A DNA stretch of 64,000 nucleotides from Doryteuthis pealeii (taxonomy: Eukaryota > Mollusca > Cephalopoda > Myopsida > Loliginidae): NCBI GenBank assembly GCA_023376005.1, contig CM042145.1, positions 19,705,907-19,769,906 of the forward strand, given 5' to 3'. The position numbers and the translations under genes are program-made. This document shows positions 1-13,400 of the stretch, one piece after another; position 1 is the stretch's first letter; each line of letters opens with the position of its first letter. Under the pieces are notes generated by a model that saw only the letters and a list, made by a program, of their open reading frames with translations, was not told the DNA's origin and ran no database searches.

Positions 1-431
1 AAAAAAAAAAAAAAAAATTACCCTCCCCCCTTTTTTTAAAATTCTTCATTTCAATCATATTTTTCTTTTTATTTTAAAATTTCAGCCAGTTTGTTGATCA
101 TTGGATTCTACAGTTCAAAAGGAGAGAGATTAATGGAGGAGTATATCTTCTTTGGAAAGGAGAACAAAGATTCTTAAAAAAAAAAAAAATCTTTTTTACT
201 ATGTTTGCATGTGTAGTAGGTATTACCTATATCAATCATTCTCCTCACATCTACTCACTCCAAAAACCTCACACACTTGAACTCGACTGACTGCTGCTGC
301 TGCTGCTGCATCATATTTTGTTTTTTTATTTTTCTCCTTTTGTATGCAGGTGTCAAAGGTCATTCTTTTATTTCATGTCTTTTATTTTTTTCCCATTTTA
401 ATAATTATGCAGTTCAATAGGTCGACACTAG
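1..431 (-). other. REPS 3' UTR / downstream flank
   Basis: AT-rich DNA follows the stop codon on the minus strand. It contains a short (CTG)n run at about 291-308 (CAG in the mRNA sense) and several AATAAA-type hexamers (plus-strand TTTATT near 324-330, 366-371 and 379-385). The true poly(A) site cannot be decided from sequence. Confidence 0.5.
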
Positions 432-603
432 TCAGCTGTGGTAGGGCCTCAGGTGCTCCAGCTGGATCTCCAGAGCAATCCGCTGCTCCATGACCTCCTG
501 GAGTTCCTGGTTCAATTCACTGTTGACACGTTCCAGCATCCCATTCCTCTCTTTGTGAGTATTGATGGCCAATTGCAACTCCCGTTTATCACGGCTTGGT
601 TGT
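432..603 (-). CDS. REPS1: REPS terminal exon: C-terminal coiled coil, RalBP1-binding end
   Basis: The acceptor is a 20+ nt T tract followed by cag| at 604-606. The exon completes an Arg codon and encodes 56 residues: QPSRDKRELQLAINTHKE, RNGMLERVNSELNQELQE, VMEQRIALEIQLEHLRPYHS, then TGA. The heptad pattern and the motifs NSEL.Q.L.EV, .RIALE.QLE.LRP align closely with the REPS1/REPS2 C-terminus. In that family this end forms a coiled coil and is required for RalBP1 binding. It is the strongest single homology signal in the window. Confidence 0.95.
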
Positions 604-3600
604 CTGAAAAAAAAAAAAAAAAAAAAAAAAGACCAATTCAAATAAATAAACAAACATGAACTTTTTCTCTGAATTTTTGTGATGAGGCTTGATAATTTGG
701 ATCATTCAGACTATTGTCCTCATCTTTATTGTTATCAACACAAGTTTCATGAAGGCTCCCTATTACGACATGAAGGCTGCTGAGTTTGTCAAGAAGGTTC
801 AAGAGTTCGAAGAGATGGTTCCAGAGTCCGACAAAAAATACCCGAAGAAGGCCAAAGGGCAAATTGACTGAAACGTTATACAGATAACAATAAAGGTGAA
901 GACAATAGTCCGAATAATCCAAAGATAAACTTATTGTACAGAGACAAGGTTTGGTTTGGTTTCTTTGTTTAATGACATATCAATCCTCGTGGGTTATTTA
1001 ATGCCAAATCCATCCTTGTAAAAGAACACTAGTGGTACTATTTAACCCATAGCTGGGGGTGTGGTGAGGTTTTCATACCTTTCCCAAGGGTATTAGTCTG
1101 AAAGTAAATGTGATAGCACAACTGAAGTTTGATCTCACTTACTATAATATCACAGTTCAATATGTTAGCCAGTGTGCCATGGAGACTCCCCACTATTTTG
1201 ATATGAAGAAATCTATCATATGTAGATTGAAACTTATACATTTACATATAGAAAACTTGTTTGGTTTAGTTTAGTTTCTTTATTTAATGGCATATCAACC
1301 TTTGTGGGTTATTTAATGCCAAAGCCATCCTTGTAGAAGAACAGTAGTTGTACTGTTTAACACATAGCAGTGGGGATGAGGGTTCCATACCTTTTCCAAG
1401 GGTATTAGTACTAACATAATAGCATGACTGGAGTTCAAACTCGCTAATTACAATGTGCAGTCCAGTACGTTAGGCACTATGCAGCGGGGACCCCCCCTAT
1501 TTGAAAAGTCAGGGGTTAGGGGGGTTTGTACCTTTTCCAATCTAGAGAGACAAGTAAATATTTGTTTAAAGAATCAACAACTAATTCATGAGAAGATGCT
1601 GGATTTAAAAATTGAATATTTTCCCTTCAGTTCTTTCATTTATCACCTGTGTCAACTATGATGGTTGAACATTTATTTGAATCCTGACTCTGAAAAGAAG
1701 GTTCCCAAGTTCGAGAAGGCCCCCGAATCCGAAAAGAAGGTTCCCCGAGTTTCCGAAGCCGAGTTCGAGAAGGCCCCGAATCCGAAAAGAAGGTTCCCGA
1801 GTTCGAGAAGGCCCCCGAATCCGAAAAGAAGATTCCCGAGTTCGAGAAGGCCCCCGAATCCGAAAAGAAGATTCCCGAGTTCGAGAAGGCTCCCGAATCC
1901 GAAAAGAAGGTTCCCGAGTTCGAGAAGGCTCCCGAATCCGAAAATAAATATCTGAAGAAGGCCGGAGGCACATCAGCTGAAACATTGTACAAATAACAAT
2001 AAAGAGGAAGGACAATAGTCTAAATAATCCAAATAATACTAATTATCAAGCCTCATCTCAAAAATTCAGAGAAATAGTATTTATTTGAAGTTTTTAAAAT
2101 GAGACATGACTTTGCTAACAATTTTGTTCACTTTTTATTTGGAACTGATTTCATTTAAATAAATAAATACTTTCTGATTATATCATGGCAGCTGGCCTAT
2201 CAATTTACATTTTTATTTTTAATTTGTAAAGATTAGAAAATGTTTGTTTATTAATTCTAATAGGGCTGGTTTAGCTCAGTGAATAGAGCATTCAACTAAG
2301 AACCACAAGGTTCCGAGTTCGATACCGACCCTCGCCAACCCAACGTATGAGTAGTACAGTGATCTGTGCGGTAAAGTAAGGAGCTGATAGATAGGATCCT
2401 AATAGGTACTACCACTCCAGGTGAATCACACCATCAGTTAGAGTTTAACATCATACACAGGACATGAAGAGCCACTGCCATATAGGTGCTGAGGCTTGAT
2501 GTGACCAGCTGATTGATTGGAGGGGGCCTCTCCAACTGCCAGTCTAGCCTAAGTAAGGGTGGAGTGTTGTAAATCATGGACTGCTCAACCACCAGGATTC
2601 CATCCTTAAGCATCACGGGTTGCCACCCACGGCCAACAGGTGGCCCCATTGAGGGGGGGGGGTCTTACCCCTCTGCAGAGGTGCAGTCAGTGTATTCTAA
2701 AACCCCAACCGACAGGGCTGTGTGTATAACTACTATTCACGGAATTATCATATCTCAATAATGTATTTATAGGCAAAGTTTTAAAATACACATATTCCAA
2801 AAAGGCATGAGCACTAATTAACCAGTATTGGATTATAAGGGCCAGTTTAGCTCAGTTGGACTCCGGCAGCGAATGGTCAACTCAGAACTAGTACGGTCGA
2901 CCCGAACAGACGCGATGTGATTTCTGCTCAGTGCTCTGAATCAAGAAAGAACTATCGATCAACCAAGTGCGGGTAAACGGCGGAAGTAACTATGACTCTC
3001 TTAATGTATGTAGCCAAATGCCTCGTCATCTAATTTGTGGACGCGCATGAACGGAACTCGGCAGTGCCCGGCAGGCACGGCGTTAGGGCTAGGGTTAGGG
3101 TTAGGACTTGGCAGTGCGTGGCAGGCAGTTGGTAGAGCATCCGCCTTGAAACCACAAGGTTCCTGGTTTGATACCGGTCCTTGCCAACTCAGTGTATGAC
3201 TAGCACAGGGATCTGTGCAGTAAAGTGGGGAGCTGATGGTAAGTGTGGCGCTCCACCTCAGATGCCAAAAACAATCTCCTTGGTCTAGCGCTGGTGAAAA
3301 GGGGATAAACTCCCTCACTGTCTGGCCACCCTGACGACTTTACTTACTTTTAATAATTTGGAAAAGTATCAAACAACAGATCTTTTGCTTCTATAAGACT
3401 TACTGTTTTTTGAAATGGAGTTTATTTTGAGATAATAGACATTTTATGATGATACACTGTTTAATGATGATACTAATTGACCTATTTGGGCATAAAAAAG
3501 GGGGCGTAGAGGTAATGAAAGGATGACATACCTGCCGTAATACATAGATTTCTGACGATCATTACTATTTTCATCATCTTCAGATTTCGTATCTTCTGGA

Positions 3601-4540
3601 AGCACCTACAAGAAATAAAAAATATGAATATTAAATCAAATAACACGGTTCATCAAAATGACTAATTTCACAAATATGACATGGATGCATGTGCATTAGG
3701 GTAGGTTGATTTTTCACTTTAAAAAAATATCGAATTGTCCATCTATGCAAAGTTGTGTATTAGTATACTGAATACTGATACCAAAAATTAGATCTTTTAC
3801 TTGCATTATTGTTTGAGGAAATAGCATCAAAGATCGGCTACTAAAAATCCTCGTTTTCGCAAAATTTAGCCTTTAGAAAATGAGGATTGTCTAATCTTAT
3901 ATATATATATATATATATATATAAGGACAGTTGGTGTGTATGTATATTGGAGGAAACTACAAAAATAAAACAATTAATGACAAAGTAAATATATATACAC
4001 ATTCACTATCATCAAAGCTTGCTTCTTGTGCAAAAATAATGAAGATATTATATTTTGGGAAGATATTTAAAAATTAGGATTTGAATTGTAACAAAATGGA
4101 AAATTGCCTGGGTAGAGGGGGGGTAATAAAAAGATAATTTCGCAGATCCATTGATTGTTTTGGTCTTACATAATTGATTTATGTTTTAATCACAAATGCA
4201 ATGGTTGTGTTTGTGATTAAAACATAAACAATTATGTAAGACCAAAACAATCAATGGATCTGCGAGACTATCTTTTTATTACCCCCCCCCCTCTACCCAG
4301 GCAATCCGGGTAACTGCTTCGTGTGAGAACTAAAGCTCTGCATTCTATGTGAAATTGTATAAGAAATCTAATGAAAAATTCAACCCCTCTCAAAAAATGC
4401 AAACTTGAATTTTCCCTTTAAAAGCAAAAAAAAAAAAAAAGAAAAAAAAAAAGAAAAAAGACAACTTACCTTTGCTGCTGTTGCCGAGGGAACAGAACTT
4501 TCAACAACATCTGAAATTAAATAAATAAATAAATAAATTA

Positions 4541-4609
<69 letters not shown>

Positions 4610-4917
4610 TTTGGTGATTTGTTTTTGAAGACTATCACAATGCAAGTATAAAGAAAAATGAGGTAACTATGATGTTGTTTGTTGACCTTTGATTTATTCT
4701 TAATATTTCGGGATAAAGATCCCTTCGTCAGAAGATTTCTGAAATCTGATTTCTGGACCCGTTACCTTGTGGCTAGGATATGTTCATTCTGTTGTATTCC
4801 TGGTGATATCTTCCTCCAAATTCTCTGTGAGTATTTGTCCAACAATCTCTTAGTATCATTTCATATTTGGCCTATACTTTTTTTGGGGGGGGTAAGGCAG
4901 GTCTTAGTAGTTAGTAT

Positions 4918-4954
<37 letters not shown>

Positions 4955-7052
4955 TCTCCAGACACAGCTGTGGAGGTGATTTTTTTATTACCTGTATATG
5001 TTTGTTGTACCTGTGTGTTTTTGTGTTTTATGTGTGTGTGTTGAATTTGTTGTGCTTAATAAAAAGAATTTCTGCTAAGTTTAGATAAATTAATGGTGAA
5101 AAGCACAAAATATAAACAATACAATTTTAAAAAAATAATTATGATGCTTAGATTGATGGGCATGCAAAAAACAATAACGTCATTATCTGGATGAAATCTT
5201 CAAAAGCTCTTTGATGCCTTTTTTGCTCTATGGACAAACTATGCAAAATGATTTCCCAGGTTGAATCATTGCTATGCCTGAACAGACAAGGTACACCTGA
5301 AGAAGGACGGAGGGTATAATGGTGGTAACGTTGTTTTTATATATCCTGATAAAGATGAGGACAACATTTGTTATTAAAGATCTTAATGTAAATAAAGGCA
5401 ATCAAGGCCAGACATAGAAATCAGAAATTTTTTGATTGTAGATAGAAAATTTGATTTTCTTCAAGTCTAAAAGGGAATTTTTTTTTTATAACTAAAATAA
5501 TTTTTCCTTCAGCTTTTCTTTTTATCGGTGGTGATTAATAAAAAAAAAAAAAAAAAAAAAAAAAAATAGTCCCAATACTAGAATCAGAAAAAAAAGAAAA
5601 AAGTTAAAGCGACTTACCTGTATCCCCAGCTGGTGCTATGGGAGGCAGACCCTAAAATTAAGTAAATTTAGACAATGAAATTATTTCTATTAACAACTTT
5701 TTCTTTTAATAAGAAAGAAAATATCTTTTTATCATGAAATATTTCCAAGTAATTTAAAAAGTGCAAGGTTTTTGTTGAATTTGGAGATTGGCAGTTAATA
5801 TGAACATAAGCAAGAAAATATAGTCAATATTCTTTGAAGAGTTCAAGTAAAGTTTTCTATATACATATAAAAAGGAAAAGAAAAATGTACATTGAAAACT
5901 TTGAAAATTTTTTTGGATCAGGTCTCCAATAAGCATCATAGCTTCTCACGCTATTGAAAGGTTCACACTTTAACTTGTCACCGGTAAGTTTCGCTTCAAA
6001 CATAATTATAAACAAACTGACGATTTTTTACACTTATATTGTATCTGACAAAAACAAATTTTACAAATCGTATGATACTATTTCTGAACAACATCCTTTT
6101 ATTTAAATAAACATAAAAAATCTTTTGTTAATAAAAACTGTCTGCATTTCTCTTCTTATTAAATAAAAACTATTTTAGTATAAAAACGTGTCTGTTTTTT
6201 TAAAAAATTTATCGTAAGTGTTGAAAAATATTCATAATTGGATTTTCACAATTTGTAAAATTTTTCTTGTATTAACTATAAAAACAATATCCATTAGATA
6301 TTTAAAAAAAAAAGTATAATTAAAAGTCAGCAGAGTGGCCTACTGTTGTTTTTTACCAGACAGTGAAGAAGTCTATCCCATTTTCACTAGCACTAGACCA
6401 GGGAGATGTTTTGCTAATGTGCAGCGCCACATCTACCATCAGCGCCCCACTTTAAGGCACAGATCAGATTAACCAAGCTGTGCTACTCATGTGCTAAGTT
6501 GGCAAGGACCAGTATCAAACCCAGAACCTTGTGATTTCTAGGTGGATGCTCAACCGACTAAGCTAAACCATCGTCTAAATTGTATATAGTGACTGATTTT
6601 TTTATTTATATTTATATAGCAAACTAACAGCCTTGTTAATTGGTGATATTAGATTTTTCCAGTAAAGTGACCTCCTAAGAGGCAGGTTTAGCTCAGTTGG
6701 TAGTGAATCTGGTTCAAAACCACAAGATTCCAGGTTCAATACCGGCCCTCACCAACTCAGCAGATGACTAACACCGGGACCTGTGCGGTAAAGTGGGGAG
6801 CTGATGGTAGGTGTGGCACTACCTCAGATGCCAAAACAATCTCCCTGGTCTAGCGCAAGTGAAATGGGGATAGACTCACTGCCTGGCTGATACCAACAAT
6901 AAGCCACTCTGTCGGTCAAATGTGATCATTAAATGAGGATACCAAATCTTCTAGATAATTTTCCCAATATTAATTTTAAGGTTTAGTGCATTCAAAATGG
7001 CCAGTTTTTTGTGTTAAATCCTTAAATTTGTTATATGAGAGGAGGTTGAAAA

Positions 7053-7119
<67 letters not shown>

Positions 7120-7360
7120 GATACTGATAGCTTTTTGATTTAGTGTGTCCTGAGATACACATATTTGCTTTGAATGAGTCCCAGTGAAAATTTATGGATC
7201 CCAACTAAAGCTGTCTAACCTATCCTGTGTAATTCATTTCTAAGAAACTATTGAAATGTAAGGGAAGAAAAAAGAAAAACACTGGGACGCATGGATATGA
7301 TATTACTGCGTCCTTTTAGATTTCATGGATGCAGGAAACATACCTATCAGCATCTATCTA

Positions 7361-7403
<43 letters not shown>

Positions 7404-10400
7404 TTAGAAATTAGAATAATTTTTTGATAAGTATTGAAATAACATGTTTTTACATTAAATAAGAAATTTGTCCAGCCAAGAAAAGATGCGGCAAGTTTGT
7501 TAAACTGTTGAGATGAACATATAGAATAGTATGTTTCAGGGATTCAAGTTGAGCCCAAGATCTGTTCAGCATTCCAAATGTATGTGAGTGTGAGTCTGTG
7601 TGTCAAATATGGTCCTCCCCACAACTTTTTTTTGTATATAGTTTGGTATTTACACATTTATTGAAAACTTTGACAAAATTATTTTTTTCTGTCTACATTA
7701 ACAAGAATCAACAATAAGTTTACAGTATTTTGTGTTATGTACCAAAAATCTTTCCAGTATATGAGGTATGTCAGAAAATTTTGACGTGAGGGGCATCGTC
7801 CACTGCAAGTTCTTGCCACAGGGCCAGGCGATCATTAGCATGTCTACGACCTGGCTCCATGGGATTTTTTCCTCTTTCCCAAGCTCAATGGTTTCATCAA
7901 GGGAACCAGTTTTGAGGATGTGCACGACATCAAAAAGGCCTTGACGACAGAGCTACGGAGAATCCTTCCAGGAGTGCATAAACATGCAGAAAAGGATGGG
8001 AAAAGTGCATTAAATTCCAGGGCGATTACTTTGAAGTGGATAATTTGTAGTAAATATTTGGAAATAAATTTTTTGAGACACCAGTCCTGGAACTTTTCTG
8101 ACATACCCCCTACATAGAAATATAACAAAGAAATAAATACGCGTAGATTTGTGAGACAATGCGTTTGTCATTTCCTTTCTGCCATGGGTTGATTTTAATG
8201 GTATGTCAACCTGTTTGGAGTTATTCTATGCTTAAACGTTAGGGATTTGCATTCATTGTATGTTCATGTTTACATTTTTGGTGTAACTGTTAAAGAGATT
8301 TTGTACACAGGAATATTTGATATCATATAACTAACACCAATAATTTGCACATAGTTGTATGGTTTCAAGTATTCTTATCTAATACTAAAAATTATGATTT
8401 CAAGTAATTATTTCTATTCAAAAATAGTTATTTGTACACATTTATATGGTTTCAAGTAACTAATAATAATCTTTAGTAAACAATTATAGCTTCAAGTAAC
8501 TATTCTTAATATAAATAATTTGCACATGGTTATAAGGTATCAACAAATTCCTATTTAATACAAATAATTTGCCCCTAGTTATATATTATGTATCCTTATC
8601 TAATACAAATAATTTTCAAACAGATATATCTGACCCATAGATGGGACACTCCAGGTCAGAGTGGACCTGGGAGTAATGGCAATAAAGGGTGATTCCATAC
8701 TCCAGAACTGGAGCCTCATCATTAGATGCAGTTCAGTGTTAACTTTATTCAATACATATTTATAAAGATAGTAAACGGTGCACAGTGAAATAAACATTTG
8801 GAAATTAGACAACTTTATTTGCAATAGTTCTTGGATAAGACAGTTGATCCTGTTAAGAGCCAATTATCTATTATAATTGGTTAGAGAATCAAAATTCAAA
8901 GGTGAAGCTTATCTGCTGCTGCTGCTGCCACCACCAATAAAAGAAACAAGAAACTAAACTTACCTGGTTTTGTAGAAATTTCTTAATGATGATAATAAAA
9001 AAACAAAACAAAAAAAAAAAAACAACAACATTTAAACAAAATTATAATTATTTCAAAACCAACCTTTAACCAAGAGACTATAAATGATATTTAAGTTCTT
9101 TAAAGAAAATTAAAATTTCTACCCTTTTTTTTTTTCATAAGAGGAAAAACAGGAAAAAGAAAAGAATTGAGAATATTCAGACAAAAAATTAATTATTTTT
9201 TGTTGCCAGAAAACCAAATTTTGAAATATTTAATGAGAAAATTGTATTCCAACTTTCAAGACCAAAAGCAAATCACATCAATTATTTTTTTTACGTATAC
9301 AGTTGTCTCCCCTTACTTACTGAGTAACTATTCTAAGCTTCCTAGCAAATGACTGAAATTGTAGATAGTACTACACCCAGCGCCTGAATTGCTTATGGAT
9401 TAGTAGGAATTGCATTGCATTGGTTTGTTTTGTTTTATGGCATATCAACCTCAGTGGGTTATTTAATGCTGACAAAATTTTGAAATAAATTCATTCTTAA
9501 TGGATACTCAATTTTTTTTATAAACTCATGTTTTTCTATTTAAACCGTAGATGGGACACTAACAGGTACTACCACTCTAGTATGAATTGAAACCCAAGGC
9601 CACAAAAACACCTTGTAATAGAAATAGAAAAAAAAAAGCATTTTCAGAACAATGCATTAAATCTCGATTGCTTGGAGAACAAAAAAAAAAGGCAGTGGTG
9701 GAAGCTTGAAGTTGAAAACAAGACAACGATTTTCACATAACAGATTTTTTAAGTTTACTTGCAAAGAGATAAATTATGAACAGTCAGTGCTAGTAACTGT
9801 TTAATTTTGTTAAGTTTGGTTTACGGCATATCAACCTCAGTGGGTCATTTAATGCTGACAAAGTTTTGAAATAGATTCATTCTTAATGGATACTCAATTT
9901 TTTTTATAAACACATTTTTCTATTTAACCCATAGATGAGACCCTAACAGGTATTACCACTCTGGGTCAGAGTGGACCTGGGAGCAATGGTGATGAAGGGG
10001 TGCTCTACATTCCACAAATCTCCAGAACTGGAATCTCACCATCAGATAGAGTTTAACGTCATTCCCAGGACATGTAGACCCTCAGCCACCATTCTCTAAG
10101 TGGAGTGTTGCAGGTCATGGACTTTTCTTCCACCTGGGTTCCATCCTTAAGCATCACGGGTCGCGACCCATGGCCAACAGGTGGACCCATTGGGAGAGGC
10201 TTACCCCTCTGCAGAGGTGCAGTCGGTGTATTCTAATTTTGTTAAAGAAAATATGATGATTTTTTTTCCTACCACAGTTTCTTGTATGAAACACGATTTT
10301 CCAAAGCTGTAAACTTTTTAATTCATAGCTTTGTCTTTAATCATATTAAGTATTTACTAATTAAAGTTTTATTCATTTCTAGAACAAAACCTAATATCTG

Positions 10401-13400
10401 TTAATATTGAGAATTTAAAACTTAAAGTTTAAATTGGAAAAAAAACAAAACAAAACAAAAAAAAAACAGGAAAAAAAAAATAATTACAAATGTTGCAGAA
10501 TCTTCATTTTTGAGTATTAGTTGAAAAAGGTGATAAAATTCAAAGAAGTCTCCAAGAACAAATACGTCTCAACTCTAATAATTACTGTTTGCATGTTTTG
10601 CATGATAAAGGTTAAGCAAAAAGTAATTTCTTAATATTTCAAATGGCATTTTGTTATATTGTGGCTAGATCCGACCTGCGCATATTCCCTATTGGTGCTA
10701 ATCTGTGATAGATCCTTCCAGTGGCCTATTCCCTACTGGTGCTAATCTAGATCCTTCCAGTGGCCTATTCCCTACTGGTGCTAATCTGTGGATAGATCCT
10801 TCCGTGGCCTATTCCCTACTGGTGCTAATCTGTGGATAGATCCTTCCGGTGGCCTATTCCCTACTGGTGCTAATCTGTGGATAGATCCTTCCGTGGCCTA
10901 TTCCCTACTGGTGCTAATCTGTGGATAGATCCTTCCGGTGGCCTATTCCCTACTGGTGCTAATCTGTGGATAGATCCTTCCGGTGGCCTATTCCCTACTG
11001 GTGCTAATCTGTGGATAGATCCTTCCGGTGGCCTATTCCCTACTGGTGCTAATCTGTGGATAGATCCTTCGGTGGCCTAATATTGGTGCTAATCTGTGGA
11101 TAGATCCTTCCAGTGGCCTATTCCCTATTGGTGCTAATCTGCCTTACACCAGGGCTAGAACCAATTCTTTACGGTTGAGATATTTCTATATTTCCTATTA
11201 GTGCTAGCAATATTTTTTAACCTAAATTTTTCAAAGTTGGCCAAAACGTCTCCACTTGATGGATTGGAAGATTATTTTGTGTCTATCTATATTAGGCTGA
11301 GTGGTGTAACAGTTATCATTGCAGAAAATGTATATGGTGACCAGAGTTCAAATCCTGGTCCAATCTGTTTGCATTTCACATAGAGCTAATACCCTTAGGA
11401 AAGGTATACATCCAACTATTCTCCTGCCATGTATGGGGAAATAGTAGGGCAGACTTGTCTCTTTAACCTTGTTATGGCTACGGAACTCGGAAAACAAAAA
11501 CTCTGAACTTAAACCTGCTTAAAAATTGAACTTGTGCCCAGGATTTGAGTAAATACATACATTTGGTCTTATATATATTTACCAACCTCTCCGCACGAGC
11601 AGGATGTGACACAAGGTCAGTTTAACAGGTTTGAATTCAGAGTTTTCCTTCTCCTAGACTGGTTACCTAGCCATGGTTAAAGAGCCCAGTCTACCCTGCT
11701 ATTTACCCATAGCTGGAAGGAAATTTGGATTCATACCTTTCCCAAGGGTATTAGCACCATGTGAAATGCAAACAGCTTCATCGAAGAATTGAACTCGGAT
11801 TGACGAGTCCATTTCCTACGACTCTAACCATTACACCATGCACGTACATTTGATCTTATATGTATTTACGTAAACCCTCTGCATGAGCAGGATATGAGTA
11901 GGCTTCATCCAGGATTTGAACTCAGGTTGGTTTATCCATTTCCTATGATGATAAAAAATAAAGTTGGCCTTATACCATACTAAATTAAGTCTAGTAAATA
12001 TCAAGTATACCAATGCCCTACCCTGCTATACAATAAGATTATATTTTTACCCCCCCCCCCCCCAAAAAAAAATATTAAAATTCTACTTATTTGGGTAATC
12101 TGAACATTAGCTACATAAATGAGAGTAACCTCCCCTTGTTTCTTTCACTTTGAGGAAGCTGTGTGTTTTGTTTTGTAAAAACAGATTTTTGACAAATTGG
12201 GTATACCTATACTTTTCTAATATACAGATACTCTCATAGAAATATTAACACCTTTTTTTTTTTTTTTAAATCAATTTAAAAATGTTAACACCTTATAGGA
12301 ATACCTTTAATAGATTTTCAGTCTCCACATGTTCACCATCCCTGTCAACATATGCTTAGAATCTCCCACAGGTGATTTAAAAAAAAAAGATGTTAATATT
12401 TCTATGAGAGTACCTGTATATTAGAAAAGTATAGGTATACCCAATTTGTCGAAAAATCCGTGTTTTTACAAAACAAAACACACGGCTTCCTCAAAGTGAA
12501 AGAAACAGGGGGAGGTTACTCTCATTTATGTAACTAATATTCAGATTACCCAAATATTTGAGTTAGCCAATTGTGGTGTGATTGCTTTTGTTAAATTTTT
12601 ATGAATCCGTTCGATCATGAAGAGGATTGTTTTGCACATCTCTACAGTTGAAAAATGGTAATGAAAGAAAGAATAGACTTTCAGGAATGTCTTTTAGAAA
12701 AGCAAAAAAGCATAGCCTAAATTGGAATGGAAAAAAGGAAAATATTTAAAAGAAAAAAAAAGAAAAAATGAGTTTATACGAAAGCTCATTTGTTAGAAGC
12801 TGTTATTTAGCAAGAGTCCCAACACCACTGTGTATTAGTGGTAATAATGGTGCAACCCAAAAATAGAGGGCTTATATAAGAAAAAAAAAAAGAAAAAAAA
12901 ATTAGGAAAAAAAAAAGTGAGAGAGAAAAGTCTGGGCAGACAGACACCAGCAGTAGCACCAAGACTCTTACCCTAGACTGTCGCAAGTCAAGTGAAGCAC
13001 ATCGACGATGTTTCTCAACCATGGGAGCCTGCAGCTCAATATGAGACACGTTAGTTGCAGAGTCTCCGAGATTCAGGGACTCAGTGGATTTGAATTCTCC
13101 TGTTGTAAAGTCAGTAAATCGGAAGATCTTTTCAGCTTGCATACCACCAAAACCAGGTAATAAATGCTCGCCTTTTCTAGGGACCTGGCAAAGAACGGGT
13201 CCAGTTGATTAGAAACAAAATTAACAATTCCCTCATCTCAGAAATGATTTTTTTTTTTTTTTTTTTTTTTTAGCCCAATGTCCAATACAGACGTAAAGGT
13301 CAAGTATTTAAAGTAAATATAAACCTCACTTGTATTTATTCAAGTAATGTTAAAAAGAATTAACAGTAAATAATGACAACGACATAAAAGCATTAAATCT

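Noticed and set aside
2263..2340. Functional tRNA gene
   Set aside because: The A and B boxes belong to a SINE head found many times in the window; no cloverleaf with proper acceptor stem.
2860..3060. Functional 28S rRNA gene
   Set aside because: Only ~200 nt with an internal deletion and many changes, inside a SINE.
3082..3106. Chromosome end or internal telomere array
   Set aside because: Only about three TTAGGG-like units within an insertion; far too short for a telomere.
10877..11080. Repeat protein in the 45-bp minisatellite
   Set aside because: The open frame follows from unit length divisible by three; no upstream exon or homology.
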